Shown: positions 1 through 6,583 of the stretch, in pieces
Layout: each line of letters opens with the position of its first letter
Numbering within the stretch: position 1 is the stretch's first letter
Origin: Calditrichota bacterium
GTDB lineage: Bacteria > Calditrichota > Calditrichia > RBG-13-44-9
Reading direction: 5' to 3'
Assembly (NCBI GenBank): GCA_024276455.1
Contig: JAJRXE010000008.1
Span: forward strand, 1-16,323
Length of the DNA stretch: 16,323 nt
The notes under the pieces: generated by a model
Told to the model about the DNA's origin: nothing
Databases searched by the model: none
The model's input: the letters and a program-made list of their open reading frames with translations, nothing else
Made by a program: the position numbers and the translations under genes

Positions 1-254
1 AGGCCCGCGACACCGGGCAGCCGTTCCATCTGGTCATCATGGATCTCACCATCCCCGGAGGAATGGGTGGCAAAGAAGCCGTGGTGGAACTGAAAAAACT
101 GGACCCCCACGCCCGGGTCATTGTCTCCTCCGGTTACTCCAACGACCCGATTATGGCCGATTACCGAAGTTACGGTTTCGACGGAGTCGTCGCCAAACCT
201 TACCGGTTGGAAGAACTGAAGCAGGCATTACAAAACGTGCTGGGAAACCCTTAA
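1..254 (+). CDS. Response-regulator receiver domain, C-terminal part (5' end outside window)
   Basis: The frame is open from the left edge (first full codon at base 3) to TAA at 252-254, so only the last 83 residues are present. They form the second half of a CheY-like receiver domain. The hydrophobic strand HLVIMD ends in the likely phospho-acceptor Asp (residue 14 of the fragment), followed by LTIPGGMGG. The switch strand VIVSSGYS supplies the conserved Ser/Thr, and AKPYRLEEL supplies the conserved Lys-Pro and the last helix. The protein ends right after this helix, with no output domain. This fits a receiver at the C-terminus of a hybrid histidine kinase, or a stand-alone receiver; the sequence to the left would decide. 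IPGGMGGKE is typical of receivers attached to hybrid kinases. The domain call is firm; its parent protein is unknown. No clear terminator follows it. Confidence 0.9.
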   Translation, partial: ARDTGQPFHLVIMDLTIPGGMGGKEAVVELKKLDPHARVIVSSGYSNDPIMADYRSYGFDGVVAKPYRLEELKQALQNVLGNP

Positions 255-447
255 ATTTTCCGACTTTATCCGCACAAACCGGGGCGGGAAAGCGTTCGAC
301 CTTCGAATCATCCCCGGACGCGCAGTTTCCTCCGGCCCCGCGGGAATCACCTCCCTCCCCCACCAGGTCTGTTTACCCGTTTAAAACAAAGCGGTGGCCT
401 TTCCTGAAGCACTGCCAAAATTTGGTTCGGGAAAAGAGGAGAAAGGG

Positions 448-1200
448 TTAAAACATTTTGCGGAATATGTTGTAATACCGAATAATATCTTCCACGTAAT
501 TGATGGTTTGTTCGTAGCCGTAAAAATAACCGTAATTGGGTACGCCCAATTCCCACACTTCCAGATGCAAGCGCCAGTATTTGGGAGTCAGTTTCGGCAA
601 ACAATACTTGACACTTTCCCATTTGTTGGGATCCATTTTCAAGAACCGGGCAATGTCCTGGGCATCGAAAATGCGACCCGGGCCGGAATTGTAGGAAGCC
701 AGAGCCAGTTTAATCCGATTCTCCCGATCGGAGTTGGGGAAATAATGCATTTGCTTGTAAAGATGGTAAATACCGGCTGCAATGTTGTCGCGGGGATTGC
801 TGGCAATATATTCAATATCCATCTCTTTGCGGATTTCCCGGGCTGTGCCGGGCATAATCTGCATGAGTCCCACCGCCCCCACCCGGCTGCGGGCGTTCTC
901 CTTAAAACGGGATTCCTTCAGGATTTGCATGACGATGAGCCGCCAGTCGAAACCGTAACGTTTGGCGTATTTTCGAATAATGGGAAGGTAATTTCGGATG
1001 CGGTCTTCAAAATTGGGAGGCAGGATTTTGCGGCGGAATTCTTCAATTTCCCGCTTTTCTTCAATCTTTCGCTCAACCATTTTGATCAGGGAGTCTGCTT
1101 CCGCCTGGGTATTGACCACCCGTTCTCGACGCGTGCACCCCAATAGCAGCGTCAGAAAGATCCCCAGCAAGATAAAATGTTTTACGTTTTTGCTCTCCAT
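448..1200 (-). CDS. Lytic transglycosylase lipoprotein (SLT domain, MltC/MltE-like)
   Basis: A 250-residue protein predicted to cleave the MurNAc-GlcNAc bond of peptidoglycan, leaving a 1,6-anhydro end. Residues 1-22 are a lipoprotein signal with lipobox LLGC (Cys22), so it is probably anchored in the outer or inner membrane facing the periplasm. Residues 34-60 are highly charged and helical, probably a coiled spacer. The SLT domain spans about 75-185. The catalytic Glu is E96 in LKESRF, followed by GAVGLMQIMPGTA (108-120) and LASYNSGPGRI (167-176), the three hallmarks of family 1 transglycosylases. The C-terminal 60 residues are rich in Tyr and include the YxxxII-type helices common in Slt70-like tails. 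It lies 72 bases after the DUF350 gene in the same direction. Its ATG has no strong ribosome site, but no other in-frame start fits the signal peptide. The family is certain; the exact subfamily is not. Confidence 0.93.
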   Translation of the reverse strand: MESKNVKHFILLGIFLTLLLGCTRRERVVNTQAEADSLIKMVERKIEEKREIEEFRRKILPPNFEDRIRNYLPIIRKYAKRYGFDWRLIVMQILKESRFKENARSRVGAVGLMQIMPGTAREIRKEMDIEYIASNPRDNIAAGIYHLYKQMHYFPNSDRENRIKLALASYNSGPGRIFDAQDIARFLKMDPNKWESVKYCLPKLTPKYWRLHLEVWELGVPNYGYFYGYEQTINYVEDIIRYYNIFRKMF

Positions 1201-1272
1201 TCGGAATTAGATCGGAGCAAACAGCCAGCTCACCCTTCGTATCGTATGTTACTGGATTGTATTTATTCGACT

Positions 1273-1509
1273 TTAATTCAGACTCATTCCAATGATCAAC
1301 CCGACAATCAAGCCGATCATGATAAAAATGCCGCAGACCACCACCCCGACGGCCAGGTTGCCCTTTTCCAGTTCTTTGGGAATATCGAAATGTGTTACGC
1401 GATTGATCATCTTGTAGGTCACAATCGCGGAAACAATTCCCAAAATAACGCCTCCAATGGCGTAAATGGAATTCAAAAACAATGGCGCTTCATACCAAGG
1501 AGAATACAT
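1273..1509 (-). CDS. Small DUF350 family membrane protein
   Basis: A 78-residue inner-membrane protein with two predicted membrane segments, about residues 12-34 and 52-76. The linker FDIPKELEKGNLAVGVVVCG has the pattern of DUF350 (Pfam family PF03994): a short polar loop, then KGN-A-G leading into the second helix. DUF350 proteins often carry two or more copies of this unit; this one carries a single two-helix unit. The biochemical function of the family is not established. The start ATG has a good ribosome site (GAGGT seven bases upstream). The gene is 47 bases after the MgtC-type gene and 72 bases before the lytic transglycosylase, so the three are probably co-transcribed. A role in the cell envelope is only suggested by these neighbours. 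Confidence 0.85.
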   Translation of the reverse strand: MYSPWYEAPLFLNSIYAIGGVILGIVSAIVTYKMINRVTHFDIPKELEKGNLAVGVVVCGIFIMIGLIVGLIIGMSLN

Positions 1510-1556
1510 GAATTTACCTCACTACTTTGTGATTATCGGATTTCCCTTATTTTTCT

Positions 1557-1976
1557 TTATATGTTAATGTAGCGGTGAAGCCATCCCAACACCAGGTAGG
1601 TGACAATGGTAATAAAGATGCCTTCGATAAAAAATCCCGCCCCAATGGTTAAGCCGATGGCCGCCGTAACCCAGATGGAAGCAGCCGTGGTCATCCCCAC
1701 CACCGACCCTCTCTCGCGAATAATGGCGCCCGCCCCCAGAAAACCAATTCCGGTAACCACCTGAGCGGCAATTCGGCTGGGATCGACCCGGCTGTCGGTA
1801 CCCAGCGAAAGGGAAACAATCATGAACAACGCCGATCCCATCGCCACCAGCATTAAGGTACGGATCCCCGCCGGTTTGCGGTCGCGCGCCCGTTCCAGGC
1901 CAATCAGGCCCCCGCAAAGCATCGAAATCAACACTTTGACAATGTTCAGTACAACCGAAGTGAAACTGTATTCCAT
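1557..1976 (-). CDS. MgtC/SapB family membrane protein (short form)
   Basis: A 139-residue integral membrane protein of the MgtC/SapB/YhiD family. Family motifs are visible in order: GGLIGLERARDRKPAGIRT (22-40), QVVTGIGFLGAGAIIRERG (about 80-98) and MTTAASIWVTAAIG. Four to five membrane helices are predicted. It has only the membrane domain and lacks the soluble C-terminal ACT-like domain of full MgtC (about 230 residues). Some family members help bacteria cope with low magnesium or with growth in macrophages; many have no known role, and no Mg transport can be claimed here. The start is set at the ATG at 1974-1976, which has GAGGCG upstream and sits 16 bases after a likely transcription start. 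The frame stays open upstream to 2105, but that extension overlaps the DUF2851 gene and has no matching ribosome site. It is first in a likely three-gene operon with DUF350 and the transglycosylase. Confidence 0.92.
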   Translation of the reverse strand: MEYSFTSVVLNIVKVLISMLCGGLIGLERARDRKPAGIRTLMLVAMGSALFMIVSLSLGTDSRVDPSRIAAQVVTGIGFLGAGAIIRERGSVVGMTTAASIWVTAAIGLTIGAGFFIEGIFITIVTYLVLGWLHRYINI

Positions 1977-1998
1977 ATTTCCGTCGCCTCTTTTAAAA

Positions 1999-2027
1999 AT
2001 AATAAAAAATTCCCTGCAACTTGTCAA
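1999..2027 (-). promoter_or_regulatory. Sigma70-type promoter for the MgtC-family gene
   Basis: Reading the minus strand, a perfect -35 box TTGACA (2027-2022) is followed by a 17-base spacer and a -10 box TATTAT (2004-1999). Transcription would start near 1992, leaving a leader of about 16 bases that contains the GAGGCG ribosome site before the ATG at 1976. The boxes fall in the 58-base gap after the DUF2851 stop codon. This implies that mgtC-DUF350-transglycosylase can be expressed independently of DUF2851. Confidence 0.75.
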
Positions 2028-2034
2028 CGAGTTT

Positions 2035-3378
2035 TTACGACCCCGGAAAGGAAGCCGGGGCGGCGAGATAAATGCGCTCCAGAATTGCCTGTTCCTGGTA
2101 GGCACGGGAAAGATGGCGGCGGCGTCCTTTTGCGGACGGGGCGAACAGGCGGGACTCTTCCAGAGCCGGAAAGCGAAAGTAAAGATCTTCCAGATATTGT
2201 TGAAAACCGAAGCTTTCGCGGTAGTTCCCCCAGAGATGGAGCAGAGGAATTACAATGTTCAGCACAAACTGGCGGCAGCGGCGGCGGCCCAAACTGCGGC
2301 GGGGAACCTGACGAAAAGAGAGCAATTCCTGCAGAAACGGTTGAAATACCGGGCTAAGGGGCAAACACAGAACCTGCTCCAGCGCCGGGAGCAGTTGATC
2401 GATTTCCTGGCGTTGATAGAACAACCGCAACAGGGTTTGAAAAAGAGAGTTGCGCTGGTAATGAAACAAAATTTGGGCAAAACCGGCCAGCCGGAAATAG
2501 GGATTATTCTGGGGACGCAAACGGGCAAAATGCCACTGGATCAGGGATTGAGGACGATGGGGCAGATAGTGGTTAAACTGCTCGCGAATGCGCTCAACGG
2601 TGCGCCACAATCGTTGGGATTCGTCCCGCCCCCGGGAGGTAAAGGGACGGTTAAAGAGACCGGCCTGAAGCCCCAGAACCACCCAGAAGACCAGGGGCGA
2701 ACGTTGTAAGGGATGGATCAGGCGAAGCAAGTCTCCCGGAGGGAACTGCCGCACCAGCTCCTGGAACGGTTCGCTGTTTTTCCGGTAGCCCAGCGCCCGG
2801 GCCAGTCCCAGATACAGACTGGTTTCCCACCCATAGGCTTTAACCCAGCTTCGCAGCCGTTCTGTTTTGCGCAGAAAGCGCGCCCAGGCCAGTTCGCGGA
2901 GCTGTTGATCGTCTTCGGCGGGAAGATTCACCGGCAGGGGATTACGCAAGCGCTCGCGGTCCAGCTGTTTCATTTGCCGTAACCATTGCGGGAGCGGCTG
3001 CTTCAGGAAGCGAGACAATACCAGGTGCGAGAAGCACCGTTCCAGGGACGGGGAAAGGGGCGGCCGGGGCGGATACCACAGGATGTGCAAAATCACCCGC
3101 CGATAGCGCGCATCGTGGAAGTGCCCATGCAAAAACCAATCCTGCCAGCGCAGGTGAAATTCCACATCGCCCCGCATCTGCACCCCGCCGATGCGAAGCA
3201 GAGCGTTCAGAAAGTCGGGCCCGTCGTCGGGATTGCGCTCCCCGGGTTCCAGAATGGTGACTTCCTGCCCCCTTTCGTCCTGCAAGGAAGAAAACAGGAA
3301 GGCAGGGTTCTGGTAAGTCCAGTAAAGGTAATGCTCGGGAACGGCGGGAAGTGTTTCTGGTTTAATTTCTGGTTGCAT
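2035..3378 (-). CDS. DUF2851 family protein
   Basis: A 447-residue, Arg- and Gln-rich cytoplasmic protein with no signal peptide. The N-terminal 120 residues carry the conserved DUF2851 (PF11013) pattern: EHYLYWTYQN near the start, then EPGERNPDDGPDFLNA, GDVEFHLRWQDWFLHGH and a strand ending VILHILW. The acidic and histidine residues in this part suggest a metal-binding or catalytic site, but no activity is established for the family. The rest is largely helical and repetitive in Leu, Arg and Gln. The start ATG at 3376-3378 is the first in frame. The gene diverges from the XRE regulator gene, with an inverted repeat between them, so it is a candidate target of that regulator. Members are common in FCB-group genomes. 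Family call firm, function unknown. Confidence 0.88.
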   Translation of the reverse strand: MQPEIKPETLPAVPEHYLYWTYQNPAFLFSSLQDERGQEVTILEPGERNPDDGPDFLNALLRIGGVQMRGDVEFHLRWQDWFLHGHFHDARYRRVILHILWYPPRPPLSPSLERCFSHLVLSRFLKQPLPQWLRQMKQLDRERLRNPLPVNLPAEDDQQLRELAWARFLRKTERLRSWVKAYGWETSLYLGLARALGYRKNSEPFQELVRQFPPGDLLRLIHPLQRSPLVFWVVLGLQAGLFNRPFTSRGRDESQRLWRTVERIREQFNHYLPHRPQSLIQWHFARLRPQNNPYFRLAGFAQILFHYQRNSLFQTLLRLFYQRQEIDQLLPALEQVLCLPLSPVFQPFLQELLSFRQVPRRSLGRRRCRQFVLNIVIPLLHLWGNYRESFGFQQYLEDLYFRFPALEESRLFAPSAKGRRRHLSRAYQEQAILERIYLAAPASFPGS

Positions 3379-3398
3379 CGGCCGAGTTTTTGTTTATA

Positions 3399-3424
3399 TT
3401 ACAATCGTAATATAATGATTGTAA
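3399..3424. promoter_or_regulatory. Perfect inverted repeat, probable operator of the XRE regulator
   Basis: Arms TTACAATC (3399-3406) and GATTGTAA (3417-3424) are exact reverse complements separated by 10 bases. A second, shorter dyad ATTAC-4-GTAAT (3398-3411) is nested in the left half. The site lies between divergent genes, 34 bases before the regulator's TTG start and 21 bases before the DUF2851 start. It covers the -10 box of the regulator gene and both boxes of the opposing promoter. This is the usual geometry of an autoregulatory operator; binding by the neighbouring XRE protein is inferred. Confidence 0.6.
3411..3416 (+). promoter_or_regulatory. Consensus -10 box (TATAAT) for the XRE regulator gene
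   Basis: An exact TATAAT lies at the centre of the inverted repeat, with a start point expected near 3423 and a leader of about 35 bases to the TTG start. A matching -35 box is poor: TTGTTT at 3390-3395 gives a 15-base spacer and TTTTGT at 3388-3393 gives 17. A weak -35 would fit a promoter whose use depends on the regulator. Confidence 0.5.
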
Positions 3425-3457
3425 ACCACTTTGTCAAGCAAAAAGAGGAGTGTCGCT

Positions 3458-3820
3458 TTGGCCAAGGCAGCGGAAATTGCCCGGCGTATTCGCCAGATCA
3501 TGCAACAACGCGGCATGAGTCAAAAAGAGTTGGCGGAGTTTTTAAACGTCAGTCAGCCGGCGGTTTCTCTTTACTTGCAGGGGCGCATTCCCCCGGCAGA
3601 GGTGCTTTACCGGCTGGCGCGCCTGGGCAACACCAGCATGGAATGGATTCTGACCGGTTTCGATCCCCGGGAAACATCCGAAACAGTACGAGAACCGACC
3701 GCCCCCTACGGAGAGCAGGAAATCTTGCTGGAAATCTGGGAACAGCTCCCCACCCGTTTGCGCAAAGACTTGCTGAATTTCTTGAAACATCTGCTGGTGT
3801 GGCAACAAGAGAGGAAATAA
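3458..3820 (+). CDS. XRE-type helix-turn-helix transcriptional regulator (TTG start)
   Basis: A 120-residue DNA-binding protein. The Cro/CI-type helix-turn-helix covers about residues 6-58, with MSQKELAEFLNVSQ (20-33) and the recognition helix QPAVSLYLQG (33-42), then the closing helices ending MEWILTG. Residues 70-85 are a flexible linker. Residues 86-117 form a Leu/Trp-rich amphipathic helix that may mediate dimerisation. The start is placed at the TTG at 3458-3460 because AGAGGAG (3444-3450) lies exactly 7 bases upstream. An earlier in-frame TTG at 3431 has no ribosome site. It diverges from the DUF2851 gene across a perfect inverted repeat and is probably autoregulated. It converges on the polyprenyl synthase gene with 37 bases between stops and no clear terminator. 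What it senses is unknown. Confidence 0.9.
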   Translation: MAKAAEIARRIRQIMQQRGMSQKELAEFLNVSQPAVSLYLQGRIPPAEVLYRLARLGNTSMEWILTGFDPRETSETVREPTAPYGEQEILLEIWEQLPTRLRKDLLNFLKHLLVWQQERK

Positions 3821-3857
3821 GTACCCCGCAGAAGGGAAAATCGGGTTGAACCGCTCT

Positions 3858-4829
3858 TCAATATTGACGCTGGCGTAAAAATTGGGTAATCTGGTACAGA
3901 TGGTTCTCGGGATTGAGGGGTTGCACGGTCTCCAGGGCCTGCAATGCCCGGGAAATGTACCCTTCCACCACCTGCTGAGTCTCTTCCACCAACCCCAGTT
4001 CGTAAAGAGCAGCTTTTAGCTCATTCAGGGAGGCGAACTGGTAAATATTCTTCGGATAGGTTTTTCCTGCGGGAGAGCGCTTTTCCAGCAATTCCCGGTA
4101 TTTCAGGGTGACGTAGGTTTTTTTATCCCGCTGCAAATCGCTACCGACATGTTTCCCCAGTTTGCTCTCGTCTGCAACAAAATCCAATAAATCGTCCTGA
4201 ATCTGAAAACCGATGCCCAACTGGTAACCGAACTCCGCCATGGCGTCGATCTGGGCCTCTGTTCCCCCACCAATAATGGCCCCAATCTGGCAGGAAATTC
4301 TGAACAGCCAGGCGGTTTTTTTGGAGATCATCTCCAGGTACTCCGCCTCGCTGATTTGCGGGCGTCCTTCAAACTCCTTGTCCAGCGCCTGTCCCTCGCA
4401 CACTTTAATCACGCCTTCGCTAAAAAGGTGCAAGACCTCTTCCAGGCGGTCGGTCCGGGCCTGCTGCATGCTCCGATAAGCCATCCCGATCAGGGCGTCA
4501 CCGGCCAGAATGGCGGTACCCACATCCCACTTTTTATGAATGGTCAGGCTCCCGCGCCGCAATTCGTCCTGGTCCATGATATCGTCGTGAATTAGGGTGA
4601 AATCGTGAAACAACTCCAGCCCCACGGCGGCTGGTAAGGCGTCTTCAATTCGGCCGCCCACAGCCTGGCAGGAAAGCAGGTTAAACAGCGGACGGATTTT
4701 TTTTCCGGGGGTTTTCAGAAAATAAAGAATGGGCTCGCGTAGGGTGACGGGAAAACTTTCCCAGACGGCTTTTTCCAGCTCTTGCTGAACGCGGTCGCTT
4801 AATGGTGCCAGCTTTTCGAATACTTCCAA
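3858..4829 (-). CDS. Polyprenyl diphosphate synthase (trans-prenyltransferase, FPP/GGPP type; TTG start)
   Basis: A 323-residue all-helical isoprenyl chain-elongation enzyme that condenses IPP with an allylic diphosphate. GKKIRP (42-47) binds IPP. The first Asp-rich motif is DDIMD (82-86) without the two-residue insert of bacterial FPP synthases. The second is DDLLD (212-216), and GSDLQRDKKT (229-238) is the late Lys-Thr motif, with Asp in place of the usual Gly. Phe77, five residues before the first Asp, is a position that limits chain length in related enzymes. A C15-C20 product is therefore more likely than C35-C50, but this is inference. The start is TTG at 4827-4829: an in-frame stop lies nine codons upstream, no ATG or GTG lies between, and AGGG is present upstream. 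It follows the PTS EIIA gene by 33 bases, so the two are likely co-transcribed. It may feed the GGGP synthase at 13100-13852. Confidence 0.92.
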   Translation of the reverse strand: MEVFEKLAPLSDRVQQELEKAVWESFPVTLREPILYFLKTPGKKIRPLFNLLSCQAVGGRIEDALPAAVGLELFHDFTLIHDDIMDQDELRRGSLTIHKKWDVGTAILAGDALIGMAYRSMQQARTDRLEEVLHLFSEGVIKVCEGQALDKEFEGRPQISEAEYLEMISKKTAWLFRISCQIGAIIGGGTEAQIDAMAEFGYQLGIGFQIQDDLLDFVADESKLGKHVGSDLQRDKKTYVTLKYRELLEKRSPAGKTYPKNIYQFASLNELKAALYELGLVEETQQVVEGYISRALQALETVQPLNPENHLYQITQFLRQRQY

Positions 4830-4862
4830 TGGAACGGTGACCCTGTTAGTGAAACATTAAGA

Positions 4863-5315
4863 TTACTTAAAGGTTTTAAAAATTTCCAGTATTTCCTTGG
4901 GACTTTTCGCTTCTAATAATTTCTTTCCCACTTCTCCGTTGCGGAAATTGCGGGTAATTTGAGCCAGTATTTTTATATGGGGCCCCGAAGTGTCCCGGGG
5001 GGAAAGCACCAAAAAGATGAAATGGGCGGGTTTCCCATCCAGGGAATCGAATTCCACACCACGGCGACTCAATCCGAAAGAAATCAGCAATTGATTGGCG
5101 GCACTGGTTTTGGCATGCGGCACCGCTAATCCGTTTTCCAGACCGGTACTCAAGTAGTGCTCCCGTTCCACCAGGTCCTGGTAAGCGGTGTCCCGATCTT
5201 TCACCAACCCTTTTTTCACCAGTAAATCCAGCAGCTCGGCAATCACATCAAACTTGTTTTCTCCCTGTAACGAATCCGTAATGAGATCTTCCGTAATGAG
5301 TTCACCGATCGTCAT
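4863..5315 (-). CDS. PTS EIIA-2 domain protein (fructose/nitrogen-type, PtsN-like)
   Basis: A 150-residue single-domain EIIA of the fructose/mannitol superfamily (PF00359). The phosphorylated His is H67 in NGLAVPHAKT. Other conserved parts are LVEREHYLSTGLENG (48-62) and the strand HFIFLVLSPRDTSGPH. No IIB, IIC, HPr or enzyme I gene is in the window, and the protein is a lone domain. It is therefore more likely regulatory, like PtsN, than a sugar-import component. The start at ATG 5313-5315 is set by a perfect AGGAGG five bases upstream; the frame extends 13 codons further without support. It is followed at 33 bases by the polyprenyl diphosphate synthase gene. The 154 bases before it hold a weak hairpin and probably its promoter. 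Confidence 0.9.
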   Translation of the reverse strand: MTIGELITEDLITDSLQGENKFDVIAELLDLLVKKGLVKDRDTAYQDLVEREHYLSTGLENGLAVPHAKTSAANQLLISFGLSRRGVEFDSLDGKPAHFIFLVLSPRDTSGPHIKILAQITRNFRNGEVGKKLLEAKSPKEILEIFKTFK

Positions 5316-5382
5316 ATTTACCTCCTGTGGTATGCGAAAAATGTAATAATCCACCCCTCGAAATGCAAACCTATTTTACAAA

Positions 5383-5401
5383 CGGAGTTACATCGACTCC
5401 G
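5383..5401 (-). terminator. Possible weak terminator hairpin after the radical SAM gene
   Basis: CGGAGT (5383-5388) and ACTCCG (5396-5401) form a 6-bp stem with a 7-base loop. On the minus strand the stem is followed by TTTGT only, so as an intrinsic terminator it is weak. It lies in the 154-base gap between the radical SAM stop and the EIIA start, where a transcript boundary is plausible. Confidence 0.25.
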
Positions 5402-5469
5402 CCGCGGGGTGTCTGGAATCCCTTTTTTCTCCCGCAAAGCACTTCAGGCGGAAAAAACCGCCGTTTTCC

Positions 5470-6438
5470 TTAATTTTGCGAGGCCGTAAAATGCTTTCCC
5501 TGGTAAGATTGCCGACGTTGTAATTCCGCTTCGATGTGGCGTTGAATGACATCTGCCCGTAATCCCCACCGGGGAGCCAGCAGATGCCGGGGATGGGTTT
5601 CGCCCACCAGCCGTTGCAGTTTAATATCGGGCCGCAACCGTTCCAGAAAATCGGCCGCCAGCTCCACATATTCGCGATAACCGGGCAGAGGGAACGGGTG
5701 TTCCTGGTACCATTTGGCCAACACGGTTCCGCGTACCACATGCAGGTGGTGAATTTTCAAATAATCGATGGGGTAGCGGGAAACAATTTTGGCCGTCTGC
5801 AGCATTTCCTCCCGAGTTTCGGTGGGAAACCCCAGGATTACATGGGCACAGATGTGGATGCCGCGTCCGGCCGTCAGCGCCACCGCTTCTTCCCAATTGC
5901 GAAAATCGTGCTGACGGTTAATCCATTGCAGGGTTTTGTCGTAAGGCGACTCCAGACCGTATTCGATGGTCACGTAATATTCCCGCGCCAATTCCTGCAG
6001 GTAAGCAATTTTTTCCTCGTCCACACAGTCAGAACGCGTCCCGACGGCCAGGCCAATCACCTGCGGGTGAGCCAGCGCCTGTTCGTACAGTTCCCGCAAC
6101 CGCTCCAGCGAGGCATAGGTGTTGCTGTACGGCTGAAAGTAAGCGATGAAACGATTCACCTTGTAACGACGGGTAAGAAACTCGATACCGGCTTCCACCT
6201 GTTCTTTAACCGACATTCCGGGACGGCAATAGGGAGGTTTGAAGCTGTCGTTGTTGCAATAAGCACAGCCGCCGTAACCTTTCCGGCCATCCCGATTCGG
6301 GCAGGTGAATCCCGCATCGACGATAACCTTTTGCACCCGTTCGCCGAACCGCTGACGCAAATAGTCCACATAGGCGTTGTAGCGCCGGGAGGTGCCCCAG
6401 GGAAAAGTACGTTTATTTTGAAAATCTCGTGCCGTCAT
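5470..6438 (-). CDS. Radical SAM protein, TIGR01212 family (YhcC-like)
   Basis: A 322-residue radical S-adenosylmethionine enzyme. The 4Fe-4S cluster cysteines are C46, C58 and C61 in CPNRDG...GGCAYC, the long-spaced CX11CX2C pattern of TIGR01212. The N-terminal RRYNAYVDYLRQRFG and downstream AYFQPYSNTYA, GTRSDC, YGLES and HVILGFPTET all match this family. E. coli YhcC is a member; the reaction has not been assigned here. The start is uncertain. ATG at 6436-6438 gives the family's usual N-terminus and has GAAGGG just upstream. A GTG at 6538-6540 would add 34 residues that look unlike the family, would leave only 43 bases to the divergent antiporter gene, and would engulf a likely promoter at 6477-6504. 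GAGGAG does sit close before that GTG, so it is not excluded. Confidence 0.9.
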   Translation of the reverse strand: MTARDFQNKRTFPWGTSRRYNAYVDYLRQRFGERVQKVIVDAGFTCPNRDGRKGYGGCAYCNNDSFKPPYCRPGMSVKEQVEAGIEFLTRRYKVNRFIAYFQPYSNTYASLERLRELYEQALAHPQVIGLAVGTRSDCVDEEKIAYLQELAREYYVTIEYGLESPYDKTLQWINRQHDFRNWEEAVALTAGRGIHICAHVILGFPTETREEMLQTAKIVSRYPIDYLKIHHLHVVRGTVLAKWYQEHPFPLPGYREYVELAADFLERLRPDIKLQRLVGETHPRHLLAPRWGLRADVIQRHIEAELQRRQSYQGKHFTASQN

Positions 6439-6476
6439 GCGCCCTTCAACCAGGTAAATTACTTGTTTCGCCCTCC

Positions 6477-6504
6477 AATTTACGGCGACTTTTTGCCATT
6501 TCAA
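6477..6504 (-). promoter_or_regulatory. Candidate promoter for the radical SAM gene
   Basis: On the minus strand, TTGAAA (6504-6499) is followed by a 16-base spacer and TAAATT (6482-6477). A start near 6470 would leave about 32 bases before the ATG at 6438. The match is moderate. It is used here as support for the downstream ATG over the GTG at 6540. Confidence 0.4.
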
Positions 6505-6583
6505 ACCGCCGGATGCAGGAAATCGTTCCGGTGAATTCACTTCTCCTCTTTACTTTTTACCCATCAGCGGTTATCTTTAGCAC

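Larger units (their letters stand above)
3396..3425 (-). promoter_or_regulatory. Candidate promoter for the DUF2851 gene
   Basis: On the minus strand, TTTACA (3425-3420) is followed by an 18-base spacer and TAATAT (3401-3396). Transcription would start about 7 bases further on, leaving a short leader before the ATG at 3378. Both boxes overlap the two arms of the inverted repeat at 3399-3424, so a protein bound there would be expected to block this promoter. Confidence 0.5.

Noticed and set aside
255..447. 193-base gap examined for a terminator, RNA or small gene
   Set aside because: Only a 5-bp stem (TTCGA-CCT-TCGAA) near 296-308 was found, with no T run and no credible frame.
394..1146. Plus-strand open frame of 250 codons
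   Set aside because: It lies opposite the lytic transglycosylase, which has clear catalytic motifs and a lipobox. Its translation has no recognisable motif; it is a codon-bias shadow.
1977..2105. 43-codon N-terminal extension of the MgtC-type protein
   Set aside because: It overlaps the DUF2851 coding end and the TTGACA/TATTAT promoter, while ATG 1976 has its own ribosome site.
1822..2709. Plus-strand open frame of 295 codons across the MgtC/DUF2851 boundary
   Set aside because: It is antisense to two well-supported genes and crosses their promoter; its Gln-rich translation resembles no family.
2986..3849. Plus-strand open frame of 287 codons
   Set aside because: It overlaps DUF2851 antisense and the XRE gene in another frame, and runs through the operator region; no ribosome site or motif.
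5451..5466. GGCGG-6-CCGCC hairpin near the radical SAM stop
   Set aside because: Only a 5-bp stem, and no T run follows on the minus strand where a terminator would be needed.
5584..6534. Plus-strand open frame of 316 codons
   Set aside because: It is antisense to the radical SAM gene, whose cluster cysteines and family motifs are unmistakable.
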